This document shows, piece by piece, positions 32,733 through 41,746 of a stretch of 64,000 nucleotides of DNA. Below the pieces are notes generated by a model that did not search any database, was not told the origin of the DNA, and was given only the letters and a program-made list of their open reading frames with translations. The position numbers and the translations under genes are program-made. The stretch covers positions 186,001 to 250,000 of the forward strand of contig NZ_CP108462.1 in NCBI RefSeq assembly GCF_036226365.1, read 5' to 3'. Each line of letters begins with the position of its first letter. Within the stretch, counting starts at the first letter, position 1. This DNA is from Streptomyces sp. NBC_01262. Lineage in GTDB: Bacteria > Actinomycetota > Actinomycetes > Streptomycetales > Streptomycetaceae.

Positions 32733-33494
32733 GTGAGCGCACCGATCGCACAGCCCAAGGCCCGCGTCCTCGTCGTGGACGACGATCCGACCGTCTCGGA
32801 GGTCGTCGCGCGCTATCTGGACCGTGCCGGTTTCGCCGTGGACCAGGTCGCCGACGGCCTGGCGGCCGTGGCGCGGGCGAGCGCCGTACGGCCCGATCTG
32901 GTGGTCCTGGACCTGATGCTGCCGGGTCTGGACGGACTGGAGGTGTGCCGCCGGATCCGGGAGGAGCAGGGCCATGTACCGGTGGTCATGCTGACCGCGC
33001 GCGGTGACGAGGACGACCGGATCCTCGGCCTGGAGGTCGGCGCCGACGACTACGTCACCAAGCCGTTCAGCCCGCGGGAACTCGTCCTGCGCGTGACCTC
33101 GGTGCTGCGCCGTACCGGAAGCTCCGCCGAGCCGGCGCCCGCCGCCGGGTCCTGGCTGCGCGCGGGCCCACTGAGCCTGGACCCCGGTGCCCGCCGCGCG
33201 ACCCGCGACGGCGTCGAACTCGCCCTGACCATGCGCGAGTTCGACCTGCTCGCCTTCCTTCTGCGGCACCCGGGGCGGGTGCTGGGGCGCGAGGAGCTGA
33301 TGCACCGGGTCTGGGGCTGGGAGTTCGGCGACCTGTCGACCGTGACCGTCCATGTGCGGCGGCTGCGCGAGAAGGTCGAGGACGATCCGGCCCGGCCCCG
33401 GCTGATCAGCACCGTATGGGGCGTCGGCTACCGCTTCGACCCGCCCGGGGGATCCGTGAACGCCGAGGAGCCGGAGGGCCCCGGACATGCGTGA
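32733..33494 (+). CDS. OmpR-type response regulator
   Basis: A 253-residue regulator with a receiver domain (acidic pocket DDD at 16-18, phosphoacceptor D60 in VVLDLMLPG, K110 in VTKPF) and a winged-helix DNA-binding domain (MREFDLLAFLLRHPGRVL, TVTVHVRRLREKVE, VWGVGYRF). GTG 32733 is chosen because the receiver starts seven codons later; no strong ribosome-binding site is seen. The kinase gene overlaps its end by 8 bp. The pair sits in the middle of the glycan cluster and probably controls it. Confidence 0.9.
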   Translation: MSAPIAQPKARVLVVDDDPTVSEVVARYLDRAGFAVDQVADGLAAVARASAVRPDLVVLDLMLPGLDGLEVCRRIREEQGHVPVVMLTARGDEDDRILGLEVGADDYVTKPFSPRELVLRVTSVLRRTGSSAEPAPAAGSWLRAGPLSLDPGARRATRDGVELALTMREFDLLAFLLRHPGRVLGREELMHRVWGWEFGDLSTVTVHVRRLREKVEDDPARPRLISTVWGVGYRFDPPGGSVNAEEPEGPGHA

Positions 33495-34596
33495 CATGTT
33501 GCTCATCGTCGCCTACGCCGCCATGGGCGCCCTGGCCGCCGGGCTGGCCGGCGCGGGAGCGCTGTGGCTGCTGCGCAAACGCTCCGTCGCCGACTCGCTG
33601 GCCGTGGTCGCCGTCGTCACGGTCGCCGCGATGCTCGCCGGGACGCTGTCGGTCGCGCGGGCGATGTTCCTGTCCGACCACGACCTGGGCGTGGTGACGG
33701 CCGTGTGTGCCATAGCGGCGGTCATCTCCCTGGCCATGGCGTTGCTGCTCGGCCGCAGGGTGGTCGCGGGCAGCCGCGCCCTGACCGCCGCGACCCGGGC
33801 GTTCGGCGACAGTGACTCCTTCGCCGCCCCGCGCCACGCGCCCACCGCCGAACTCGCGGAACTGGGCCGCGAACTCGCCGCCACCAGCGCCAAACTGGCC
33901 GAGTCCCGGGAACGCGAGCGGGCCCTGGAGACATCCCGCCGCGAACTGGTCGCCTGGATCTCCCACGATCTGCGCACCCCGCTCGCCGGGCTGCGGGCCA
34001 TGGCCGAGGCGCTGGAGGACGGGGTGGCGGCCGACCCCACGCGCTACCACGCCCAGATCCGTACCGAGGTGGAACGGCTGACCTCCATGGTCGGCGATCT
34101 CTTCGAGCTGTCCCGTATCCAGGCCGGCGTACTCGCCCTGACGACCGCCCGCATGTCGGTGTACGACCTCGTGGGCGATGCCATCGCCGGCGCCGACGCG
34201 CTCGCCCGGCAGCACGGGGTCTGCCTCGTCGGCCAGGGCGTCGAACCGGTCCCGGTGGAGGTGGACGGCCGGGAGATGACCCGCGTCCTGGCCAACCTCC
34301 TGGTCAACGCCATCCACCGCACCCCCGCCGACGGGACCGTCGCGGTCGCCGCGCACCGCGAGGCCGACTCCGTCGTCCTGTCCGTCACCGACGGCTGCGG
34401 CGGCATCCCGCCCGAGGAGCTGCACCGCGTCTTCGACACCGGCTGGCGCGGCACCGCCGCCCGCACGCCCCCGGCAGGCGCCGGGCTGGGCCTGGCCATC
34501 GTCCGCGGCATCGTCGAGGCCCACCACGGCCACGCCGCCGTCCGCAACGTGCCGGGCGGCTGCCGCTTCGAGGTCCGCCTCCCCGCCGCCGTGTGA
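33487..34596 (+). CDS. Sensor histidine kinase
   Basis: A 369-residue kinase with two hydrophobic segments near the N-terminus (residues 5-28 and 38-57) plus a third at about 68-90, a HAMP-like stretch, a DHp domain with H160 in WISHDLRTPLAG, and an ATPase domain (N box NLLVNAIHRTP, G1 DGCGGIPPEE, G2 GAGLGLAIVRGI). The external sensor loop is very short, so it probably senses a membrane or partner signal. Partner of the preceding response regulator. Confidence 0.9.
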   Translation: MRDMLLIVAYAAMGALAAGLAGAGALWLLRKRSVADSLAVVAVVTVAAMLAGTLSVARAMFLSDHDLGVVTAVCAIAAVISLAMALLLGRRVVAGSRALTAATRAFGDSDSFAAPRHAPTAELAELGRELAATSAKLAESRERERALETSRRELVAWISHDLRTPLAGLRAMAEALEDGVAADPTRYHAQIRTEVERLTSMVGDLFELSRIQAGVLALTTARMSVYDLVGDAIAGADALARQHGVCLVGQGVEPVPVEVDGREMTRVLANLLVNAIHRTPADGTVAVAAHREADSVVLSVTDGCGGIPPEELHRVFDTGWRGTAARTPPAGAGLGLAIVRGIVEAHHGHAAVRNVPGGCRFEVRLPAAV

Positions 34597-34599
34597 CGG

Positions 34600-35649
34600 T
34601 CAGCCTCGCAGCGACGCCGTTGCGAACTCCGCGACGCCCTCCGCGAACCGGACCTCCGGCTTCCAGCCCAGCTCGTCCCGCAGCCGCAGCGACGAGGCCG
34701 TGATGTGCCGGACGTCCCCGAGCCGGTACTCCCCCGTCGTCACCGGCGCCGGCCCACCGCACGCGCGAGCCAGTTCGGCGGCCAGCTCCCCCACCGTGTG
34801 CGGCTCGCCGCTGCCCACGTTGAACGCCCGCAGAGCGCGTTCGGGGATCTCCGGCGCCCCGGACAGCGCCAGCGCGTTGGCCGCCGCGACATCCCGTACG
34901 TGCACGAAGTCCCGGCGCTGACCGCCGTCCTCGAACACCCGCGGCGCCTCCCCCCGTGCCAGCGCCGACCGGAACAGCGACGCCACCCCCGCGTACGGGG
35001 TGTCCCGGGGCATCCCGGGACCGTAGACGTTGTGGTAGCGCAACGCCACCGCGCGCCCGCCCGTCGCCCGGGCCCAGGCCGCCGCCAGATGCTCCTGGGC
35101 CAGCTTGGTCGCCGCGTACACGTTGCGCGGATCGGCGGGCGCCTCCTCGTCGACCAGCCCCGGGGCCAGCGGCTCGCCGCACGCCGGGCACGGCGGCTCG
35201 AACCGCCCGGCGTCCAGCTCGGCCACCCGGCGCGGCCCCGGCCGCACGACCCCGTGGCGCGCGCACTCGTAGCGCCCCTCCCCGTACACGACCATCGACC
35301 CGGCGAGCACCAGCCGCCGCACCCCGGCCCGTGCCATCCCGGCCAGCAGCACCGCCGTACCGAGGTCATTGCACCCGACGTACTCCGGCGCGTCGGCGAA
35401 GTCCTTCCCGAGCCCGACCATGGCGGCCTGATGGCACACCGCGTCCACACCGCGCAGCGCCCCTTCGACCGCCGCCGGATCCCGTACGTCGGCCTCCAGC
35501 CACTCGGCCCCCTCGGGGACCGGCGGCGTGCCGCGGTGGGCGGCGGGGAGCAGTGCGTCCAGGACGCGTACGTGATGTCCCGCACGGGTGAGCACGGTGA
35601 CGATCTGCGAGCCGATGAAGCCCGCCCCTCCAGTGACAAGTACCAGCAT
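34600..35649 (-). CDS. NAD-dependent sugar epimerase/dehydratase with Cys insert
   Basis: A 349-residue extended SDR: VTGGAGFIGSQIV (NAD binding), the catalytic YxxxK as YAATKLAQE, and YHNVYGPGMP. Between strands 5 and 6 it has an insert with C-A-R-H and CPACGEP, able to form a small zinc site, which standard GalE-type epimerases lack. Convergent with the kinase gene (3 bp apart). It would supply an epimerised nucleotide sugar to the neighbouring transferases. ATG 35649 begins at the Rossmann strand. Confidence 0.85.
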   Translation of the reverse strand: MLVLVTGGAGFIGSQIVTVLTRAGHHVRVLDALLPAAHRGTPPVPEGAEWLEADVRDPAAVEGALRGVDAVCHQAAMVGLGKDFADAPEYVGCNDLGTAVLLAGMARAGVRRLVLAGSMVVYGEGRYECARHGVVRPGPRRVAELDAGRFEPPCPACGEPLAPGLVDEEAPADPRNVYAATKLAQEHLAAAWARATGGRAVALRYHNVYGPGMPRDTPYAGVASLFRSALARGEAPRVFEDGGQRRDFVHVRDVAAANALALSGAPEIPERALRAFNVGSGEPHTVGELAAELARACGGPAPVTTGEYRLGDVRHITASSLRLRDELGWKPEVRFAEGVAEFATASLRG

Positions 35650-35720
35650 GACGCCGACGCTACGGACCGGCACCCGGCCAGGGGACCTCCCGCGCCCGGC
35701 CGTCAGCGGTCCGTAAGAAT

Positions 35721-36296
35721 TCAGGCCGGATCCGCGCTCGCCACCACCAGCAGGCCGTAGCCGACCGCGAAGCCCAGCATGGTGAACACCCCACGGGGCC
35801 AGAAGATATGACTGTCGACGAACGACCAGCAGGCCGCGAGGAGGATCCCGGCCCCCGGAAGCACCCGTAGACCGTGGCGCGCGAACAGCACGGCGCAGGT
35901 GGCGAGAGCGGCGACACCCAGGGCGTACACCCCGGCATGTCCCAGGGCATCGCCCCTCGCGAACAGCGGCTGCACCGCCCCGGTCGCCCCGTGCTCGGCA
36001 GCCGTGCCCGCGGCTATGCCCGCCACCGCGTCGAGACCGGTGTAGTAGGCCGCGAAGACGAAACACCCCACCCGGGCGACCACCGTCGCCGCGCCCGCGA
36101 GATCACGACGGGGCCTGCCCCGCAGCGGCACCAGCAGACCCACCGTCAGCAAAGGGAAGACCGGCAGCAGCAGGACGTGGAGACCCGCCCAGTGGGCGGC
36201 CGTGGACGGGTTCAGAGCGTGAGGGTGGACCAGGCCGACAGCGGCCAACAGCAGCGGCGAGGCCATCACCAACGCGGTCGTACGTGAGGTGGACAC
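35721..36296 (-). CDS. Membrane protein of unknown function
   Basis: A 191-residue protein with about six hydrophobic segments (MASPLLLAAVGLVHP, LHVLLLPVFPLLTVGLLVPL, VGCFVFAAYYTGLDAVAGI, GVYALGVAALATCAVLFA, LPGAGILLAACWSFVDSH, FTMLGFAVGYGLLVV). His and Asp lie at membrane edges, but no family is recognised. GTG 36296 is the preferred start; ATG 36266 is possible. It is the last gene of the glycan cluster on this side. Confidence 0.7.
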   Translation of the reverse strand: MSTSRTTALVMASPLLLAAVGLVHPHALNPSTAAHWAGLHVLLLPVFPLLTVGLLVPLRGRPRRDLAGAATVVARVGCFVFAAYYTGLDAVAGIAAGTAAEHGATGAVQPLFARGDALGHAGVYALGVAALATCAVLFARHGLRVLPGAGILLAACWSFVDSHIFWPRGVFTMLGFAVGYGLLVVASADPA

Positions 36297-36482
36297 CCGG
36301 CGATCGTATGAACGCGACCGCACCGGGAACGGGCCCGGACCGGCCGCGTAAGCGGATCGTAAGGCGCTGTTCCGCACGTCCTCGTACCGGCGTATCACCG
36401 GAACGATGTCGAGAACGGCCTGGCGGCTCCGTCCCAGGGGCGGATGCGGCCACCATGGCCTTACCGATTCCAGGGAGACAGC

Positions 36483-36923
36483 ATGACGATCCGGCGGATG
36501 GACAACGTCCTCATCGTTGTCGAGGACCTTGACGCTGTTGTTTCGTTCTTCGTCGAACTCGGCATGGAGCTGGAGGGCAGGGCGCCGATCGAGGGACGCT
36601 GGGTGGAGCGTGTCATCGGGATCGAGGACGTCCGGCAGGAGGTCGCCATGCTGCGGACGCCGGACGGACACGGCCGGATCGAGCTGGCGATGTTCCACAC
36701 GCCGAAGGCGACCGGCGCCGAGCCGAAGGAGGCGCCGGTGAACACGCTGGGCATTCGTCGCGTCATGTTCGCCGTCGACGACATCGAGGACGTCGTCGCC
36801 CGCCTGCGCACCCGCGGAGCGGAACTCGTCGGGGAGCTGGTGCGGTACGAGGACGTCTACCGGCTCTGCTACGTCCGTGGCCCCGAGGGCATCATCGTCG
36901 GACTGGCCGAGCAGCTCGGCTGA
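36483..36923 (+). CDS. VOC/glyoxalase superfamily protein
   Basis: A 146-residue protein with two betaalphabetabetabeta units: MDNVLIVVEDLDAVVSFFVE, IELAMFHTPKA, IRRVMFAVDDIEDVVARLR and VRGPEGIIVGLAEQLG. Metal ligands typical of the fold (His/Glu/Gln) are only partly present. CCAGGGAGACAGC precedes ATG 36483. The 3' end overlaps the convergent DHFR-like gene by 32 bp. Confidence 0.85.
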   Translation: MTIRRMDNVLIVVEDLDAVVSFFVELGMELEGRAPIEGRWVERVIGIEDVRQEVAMLRTPDGHGRIELAMFHTPKATGAEPKEAPVNTLGIRRVMFAVDDIEDVVARLRTRGAELVGELVRYEDVYRLCYVRGPEGIIVGLAEQLG

Positions 36924-37530
36924 CGTCGTAGGTCAGGTGCGTCGCGGTCGATGTCGAGGTCACGCTCCGCTGCACCAGCGTGCGTGGCACCGCGCCGGTG
37001 AACAGTGGCGTCCCGGCGCCGAGCACGACGGGCGCGAGGTGCAGGCTCAGTACGTCGACCAGCCCGGCGTCGAGCGCCGAGCCGACGGTGGCGCCGCCGC
37101 CCATGAGGACGACGTCCAGGTCCTTGCCGCTGTCCGAGGACGCCGCCTCGGCGCGCTCACGCGCGGCGGTGACGGCGTCGGACAGGCCGGTGGTGACGAA
37201 CGTCCAGTCGAGGCCGGTGAGCCGCACCGACTCCGGCGGGGAGCTGGTCACGACGACGAAGGCGGGCTTGCCGACCTCTCCGGCGCCGTAGCCGGTCTTG
37301 TCGTCCCAGCCGTTCGGCCCGTCGACCACGTCGAAGAGCCGGCGGCCGAGGACGACGGCGCCCGAGCGGGCGGTCGCCTCACGCAGGACCCGGCGGTCCT
37401 CGGGGTCGTCGGAGAACGCCCAGGTGTGCAGCGCCCTGCCGCCGGTGCCCAGACCGCTGTCCGGGCCGGGGTCGGGCCCGGTGACGAAGCCGTCGAGGGA
37501 GACCGAGATGTCAGCGATGATTCGCGTCAT
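36892..37530 (-). CDS. Dihydrofolate-reductase-like (RibD C-terminal) protein
   Basis: A 212-residue NADPH-binding reductase of the RibD_C family: IIADISVSLDGFVTGPD, SGAVVLGRRLFDVVDGPNGW, VVLMGGGATVGSALDAGLVD and LHLAPVVLGAGTPLF. These stand-alone proteins are common in actinomycetes; substrate unknown. Confidence 0.85.
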   Translation of the reverse strand: MTRIIADISVSLDGFVTGPDPGPDSGLGTGGRALHTWAFSDDPEDRRVLREATARSGAVVLGRRLFDVVDGPNGWDDKTGYGAGEVGKPAFVVVTSSPPESVRLTGLDWTFVTTGLSDAVTAARERAEAASSDSGKDLDVVLMGGGATVGSALDAGLVDVLSLHLAPVVLGAGTPLFTGAVPRTLVQRSVTSTSTATHLTYDVSRAARPVRR

Positions 37531-37560
37531 ACCCGTGCAGACCCGATCCGCCGCCCGAAC

Positions 37561-39186
37561 TCATCGCTCGCGCACGAAGTGCGTATGAACGAGGCGGCCG
37601 CCGAGGACGGTGTGGGTGGGGGTGAGGTCGCGCAGGGTGTCGCCGGCGCAGTGAGCGGGGTCCTGGTCCCAGACGGTGAGGTCGGCGAAACGGCCCGGGG
37701 CGAGGGTGCCGCGCAGGTTCTCCTCGCCGGACAGGCGGGCGGCGTTGGTGGTGTGCAGGGCGAGGGCCTCGTCGTAACCGATGGCGTGTTCGGGGCCCTT
37801 GACGCCGATGACGGTCTGCCGGGTGATCATGCCCCAGACCGAGCGCATCGCGCCGAACCGGCCGACGGGGAAGTCGGATCCCGCACTGACCTGGGCGCCC
37901 AGGTCGATCCAGCCGCGGGCGGGGAAGAGCCGGGCGACGCGTTCCGGGCCCCAGAAGCCCTCTTCGACCTCGGCGGTGTCGTGCAGCAACGGCTGCTGGA
38001 TGGTGACCGGGATGCCCAGCGCGACGGCGCGGGCGCGCTGTTCGGGGCCGGCCAGGCCGCCGTGCTCCATCACCAGCGTGCCGGCGGGCAGGCCGGGGTT
38101 GCGGGCGAGGACTCGCTCGTAGACGTCCAGGAGGGTGCGGACCGCGCGGTCGCCGTAGGCGTGCGTGCCGACCCGCCAGCCGCGCCGGACCACCGCGTCG
38201 ACCGCCTCGACCAGCGCGTCGGGCTCCCAGATCAGCATCCCGGAGAAGGCGTGGTCGCAGGCGTACGGCTCCTCGGTGGCGGCGGCCTCCAGGCCGCCGT
38301 CGAGGCCGAACTTCACGCCCCACACCGACAGCCACGGGTCGGAGCCGTAGCGCCACTCCTCCATGGCGTCGAGCAGGTCCTCCACCTGGGCCGCGCTGGT
38401 CAGACCGAGCGCCGAGATCAGCGCCCGCACCCGGGTGTTCAGCGCGCCCGCCTCGCGGGCGGCCAGGAGCACGGCGTAGTCCTCGGGGGCGACCGCGCAG
38501 TCGCGAACCGTGCCGATGCCGGTGGCGGCGTAGTCGCGGGAGGCCAGGCGCAGGCCCTCGATGCGCTCGGCCCGGCCGGGGGCCGGGACCAGGTGCTCCA
38601 CCAGGTGCAGCGCGTTGTCGATCAGCCGGCCGTCCGGCTTGCCGTCGGCGCCGCGGCCGATGGTGCCGCCCGGCGGTGCGGGGGTGTCCTCGGTGATGCC
38701 GGCGAGGCGCAGCGCGTAGGTGTTGACGACGTCGTTGTGGCCGCCGCGCTTGACCAGGACGGGGTGCCTGGTGGTGGCCTGGTCGAGCTCGACGGCGGTG
38801 GGCATGCGGCGCTCGGCCAGGTTGAGCTCCTGCCAGTTGGTGGTGGTGCGGATCCACTCGCCCTCGGGGGTGACCGCGGCCCGCTGCCGGATCAGGTCCA
38901 GGAACTCGGGGATGTCGCGGGCTTGGTGGACGGGCACGTCCTTGGTGCCGAGCGCGGCGAAGACCAGGTGGATGTGCGTGTCGTCGAAGGCGGGCAGCAC
39001 CGTGGCGCCGGGCAGGTCGTGGACCTCGGTCCGCGCGCTCACCAGGTGGTCCAGGCCGTTCGGGTCGGCGGACACGGCCGCGATCCGGTCGCCGCGCACC
39101 GCCAGCGCCCGCTGCGGGGCCTGCCCGGGCACCCGGGTGTGCACCGTGCCGGCGCGGACCAGCAGGTCGGCTCCGTGGTCGGTCAT
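37561..39186 (-). CDS. YtcJ-like metal-dependent amidohydrolase
   Basis: A 541-residue amidohydrolase: metal ligands in FDDTHIHLVFA (HxH), VGTHAYGDRAVRTLLD, LVMEHGG and SAGSDFPVG (Asp). The active-site Lys/His pattern and the composite beta-sandwich ends (LVRAGTVHT at the N-terminus, GRFADLTVWDQDPAHC at the C-terminus) fit the amidohydrolase_3 group. GAGGAG precedes the ATG. It is divergent from an Lrp-type regulator 115 bp away, which probably controls it. Amide or carbamate substrate unknown. Confidence 0.85.
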   Translation of the reverse strand: MTDHGADLLVRAGTVHTRVPGQAPQRALAVRGDRIAAVSADPNGLDHLVSARTEVHDLPGATVLPAFDDTHIHLVFAALGTKDVPVHQARDIPEFLDLIRQRAAVTPEGEWIRTTTNWQELNLAERRMPTAVELDQATTRHPVLVKRGGHNDVVNTYALRLAGITEDTPAPPGGTIGRGADGKPDGRLIDNALHLVEHLVPAPGRAERIEGLRLASRDYAATGIGTVRDCAVAPEDYAVLLAAREAGALNTRVRALISALGLTSAAQVEDLLDAMEEWRYGSDPWLSVWGVKFGLDGGLEAAATEEPYACDHAFSGMLIWEPDALVEAVDAVVRRGWRVGTHAYGDRAVRTLLDVYERVLARNPGLPAGTLVMEHGGLAGPEQRARAVALGIPVTIQQPLLHDTAEVEEGFWGPERVARLFPARGWIDLGAQVSAGSDFPVGRFGAMRSVWGMITRQTVIGVKGPEHAIGYDEALALHTTNAARLSGEENLRGTLAPGRFADLTVWDQDPAHCAGDTLRDLTPTHTVLGGRLVHTHFVRER

Positions 39187-39301
39187 CGTCTTCTCCTCAT
39201 CGCGAAGGTGTCGCTGACGAGACTGTTGTAGGAGCCGTTCGACGATTCACCGCCAGACTGGCGGCTGCAACGCAGGAAATACGCCATTTCTGCGGCCTAT
39301 C

Positions 39302-40282
39302 ATGCAGATCATGCGACAGGTACTGGACGAGACCGATCGCCGGATCGCGGCCGCCCTGGTCGCCTCGCCACGGGCCTCCTGGCGCGAGGTGGCCCGCTGC
39401 CTGGGCCTGTCCGAGCGCACCGTCGTGCGCCGCGTCGCCCCGCTCTACACCGACGGCACCCTGCGCGCGACCGTCGTCCGCAACCCGGCGCGCTTCCCGC
39501 ACCTCGTCCCGGTCGCCCTGCGCATCCGCTGCCGCCCCAACAAGGTCCGCCAGGTCGCCCAGGCGCTGGCCCGGCGCCCGGACACCGTCTGGGTCGACAT
39601 CCTCGGCGGCGGCGACGAGATCTCCACGGTCTTCTTCCTGGAGGGCCCCGAGGCCCGCAACACCCTGCTGCTGCGCGATCTGCCGGCCACCGAGGCCGTC
39701 GGATCCTGGACCGCCCACACCCTGCTGCGGGTCTTCCCCACCGCGTTCCGCTGGACCTCAGGTCTGCTCACCCCCGAGGAACTGGCGGAGCTCGTCCCGG
39801 ACCCGGACCCGTACCCGGCGCCGCCGACAGCCCCGCCAACGGCCCTGGACATCGACACCGCGCTGATCGCGGGCCTGACCGAGGACGGCCGGGCCACCTA
39901 CACGGACCTGGCCCGCCGCGCCGGCACCACCGCGCTCACCGCCCGCCGACGGCTCGACGCCCTCGTGGACGCCCTGGTGCTGCGCCTGGCCACCGAGCTC
40001 GACCTCGCGCTGCTGGGCGCGCACACCGAGGCCCTGCTGTGGATCGCTGTACGCCCCGGCGCGCTCCAGCAGACCGCACGGACCCTCAGCACCCATCCAC
40101 ACGTCCGGTTCTGCGCCGCCACCACCGGCCCCGCCAACCTGATCGTCGCCGTCGCAGCGGCGGACCTCGACGCCCTCTACGCCTTCCTCACCGACACCGT
40201 CGGCCCCCTGGACGGCATCACCGCCATCGACACCACCCCGCTCCTGGCGACCGTCAAACGCACCGGCGTGATCCGCGGATGA
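39302..40282 (+). CDS. Lrp/AsnC-family regulator (double module)
   Basis: A 326-residue protein with two Lrp modules: HTH VLDETDRRIAAALVASPRAS and WREVARCLGLSERTVVRRV with an effector domain ending near residue 160, then a second HTH (DIDTALIAGLTEDGRATYTD, LARRAGTTALTARRRLDAL) and a second effector domain. It probably senses an amino acid or related amide and regulates the divergent amidohydrolase. ATG 39302 or 39311. Confidence 0.85.
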   Translation: MQIMRQVLDETDRRIAAALVASPRASWREVARCLGLSERTVVRRVAPLYTDGTLRATVVRNPARFPHLVPVALRIRCRPNKVRQVAQALARRPDTVWVDILGGGDEISTVFFLEGPEARNTLLLRDLPATEAVGSWTAHTLLRVFPTAFRWTSGLLTPEELAELVPDPDPYPAPPTAPPTALDIDTALIAGLTEDGRATYTDLARRAGTTALTARRRLDALVDALVLRLATELDLALLGAHTEALLWIAVRPGALQQTARTLSTHPHVRFCAATTGPANLIVAVAAADLDALYAFLTDTVGPLDGITAIDTTPLLATVKRTGVIRG

Positions 40283-40321
40283 GACGACCCGGTCCAGCCG
40301 TTCGTACAGCGCCGGGGTCCC

Positions 40322-41005
40322 TCAGCGTGCCGGGGAGCGCTGCGGGAAGCGCGGCGGCGACCAGGACGGGTCCCAGCGCCAGGCCGCCCACTGGTCGGCG
40401 TCGGCGAACGGCCCGGTCCGCTCGTCGAGCATGGCGATCACCTGGGCGCGGGCGAGTTCCACCGCCTGGTGCTCGGTGTCGGAGACGATGCCCAGACGCC
40501 GGACGTGGGCGTACTCGTCTTCGTCCTTCCACGTGAGAGTGCTCAGGTCGGGGTCGATGACGAGATCGACGGCCAGGTCGAAAGTGTCGAACCCGGCGGG
40601 GGTGCGGGTCGTGGGGTGCTCGAAGTTGACGTACCAGTTCCGCAGCCCCGTGCCGGTGAAGAAGGCGTTGACGCTGAACCACTCCCCCGCAGGCTTCCAC
40701 AGCAGCAGCTCGGTGTCCTGCCACAGGCCGGGCGCGAGCTCCCACTCGCCTGTGGCCATCACGTCGAACGCCGCTGTGCGCACCGCACGGTCGTCTCCGG
40801 CACGGGACTTGGCGTACAGCGACGGCCACAGCGCCTCGGCACCCGGACGGCAGGCGGTCACCAGGACCTCGCCGGTGTCGGCGATGACGCGCAGCGCCTG
40901 CTCGCTCCACACCCGGCCGCGGTACACGTCCCGCCGCACGACCGTCTTGCCCATGTCGAACACTCGCACCCGGTCACCTCTCCGCGTTGCGGGTGGCTTC
41001 GTCAC
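40322..41005 (-). CDS. DUF402 domain protein
   Basis: A 227-residue protein with the DUF402/FomD-like core: WYVNFEHPTTRTPAGFDTFD, LAVDLVIDPDLSTLTWKDEDEY. Characterised relatives hydrolyse nucleoside-diphosphate or cytidylyl intermediates with metal help; the Asp/Glu cluster here fits. GTG start overlapping the stop of the upstream small gene (GTGA), so both are one operon. Confidence 0.8.
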   Translation of the reverse strand: MTKPPATRRGDRVRVFDMGKTVVRRDVYRGRVWSEQALRVIADTGEVLVTACRPGAEALWPSLYAKSRAGDDRAVRTAAFDVMATGEWELAPGLWQDTELLLWKPAGEWFSVNAFFTGTGLRNWYVNFEHPTTRTPAGFDTFDLAVDLVIDPDLSTLTWKDEDEYAHVRRLGIVSDTEHQAVELARAQVIAMLDERTGPFADADQWAAWRWDPSWSPPRFPQRSPAR

Positions 41006-41301
41006 CCGCGAACGGTACCCGGGCCCGGGAGGTCGCCTGCCCAGTCCCAGCGCTTCGGGTCGTCGGCCCTGGGGCCGTACAGTGCCTTCCCACCGGCTCC
41101 GAACCTCCCGATCTCAGTGGCGAGCGCAGCGCCTTCACGCAGATGCTCCGGCGTCCAGCCGGTCACGTCCAGCAGCAGCCCGTCCAGCGGTCCGGCCACC
41201 AGCTCGGCATAGACATGCCCCGGCCGCGGTCCCGGATCGGGGTCATCGTGATCGGCGCCGTAGACGCGGCCGCGCATCAACTCATCCATGCCCAGCAGCA
41301 T
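41002..41301 (-). CDS. Small conserved hypothetical protein
   Basis: A 99-residue protein (ELMRGRVYGADHDDPDPGPR, HVYAELVAGPLDGLLLDVTG, ALYGPRADDPKRWDWAGDLP). No known domain is recognised, but the composition is protein-like and it is coupled to the DUF402 gene by a 4-bp overlap. Start ATG 41301 or 41289; neither has a clear ribosome-binding site. Confidence 0.65.
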   Translation of the reverse strand: MLLGMDELMRGRVYGADHDDPDPGPRPGHVYAELVAGPLDGLLLDVTGWTPEHLREGAALATEIGRFGAGGKALYGPRADDPKRWDWAGDLPGPGTVRG

Positions 41302-41490
41302 CACAGCCGCCACTGACAGTCGTACCGAGAGCCGGTCCGGGCCACGGCGTTGCCGACCTGTTGCGTCCCGTTGCCCTGATGCCGTTGCGGCGCCGCAACG
41401 GTGTTGCCGCCCGTCATCGTGGGTACAGCGCGGCTGGCCGGCCGCGGTAGTGATGTGCGGCGTCAACTCGCCGCCTGCGAGAGGCAGTCC

Positions 41491-41688
41491 GTGCACAGGC
41501 CGTTGTTGTCCATCAGAGCCGCGCTCGTGTTCACCCTGGCGCTGCTGACCGGGATCGGCGCAGGAGTGCTGTCGGCGGTGGGCGGGAGCCCGCCCACGCA
41601 GTGCGTTCTCTGCGGAGCCGCGGCGTTCGGCCTGGCCGTTCCCTTCTTCGACCGCCTCATCGCCGGAACCGGACCCGGCGACCCGTAG
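41491..41688 (+). CDS. Small membrane protein
   Basis: A 65-residue GTG-started frame with two hydrophobic segments (ALVFTLALLTGIGAGVLSAV, CVLCGAAAFGLAVPFF) and a CxxC-like CVLC. GAGAGG precedes the start. Unrecognised; the membrane pattern makes it more likely real than a shadow. Confidence 0.5.
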   Translation: MHRPLLSIRAALVFTLALLTGIGAGVLSAVGGSPPTQCVLCGAAAFGLAVPFFDRLIAGTGPGDP

Positions 41689-41746
41689 GAACCTGCATGC
41701 TCGATGGGTCCGTTTGCAATCATCCAGAAGCGGAGACAAGGCCCCG

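Noticed and set aside
36877..39231. 784-codon open frame on the plus strand
   Set aside because: It is antisense to the DHFR-like and amidohydrolase genes, has low-complexity Gly/Ala/Asp/Val composition and no recognisable domain; a GC-bias shadow.
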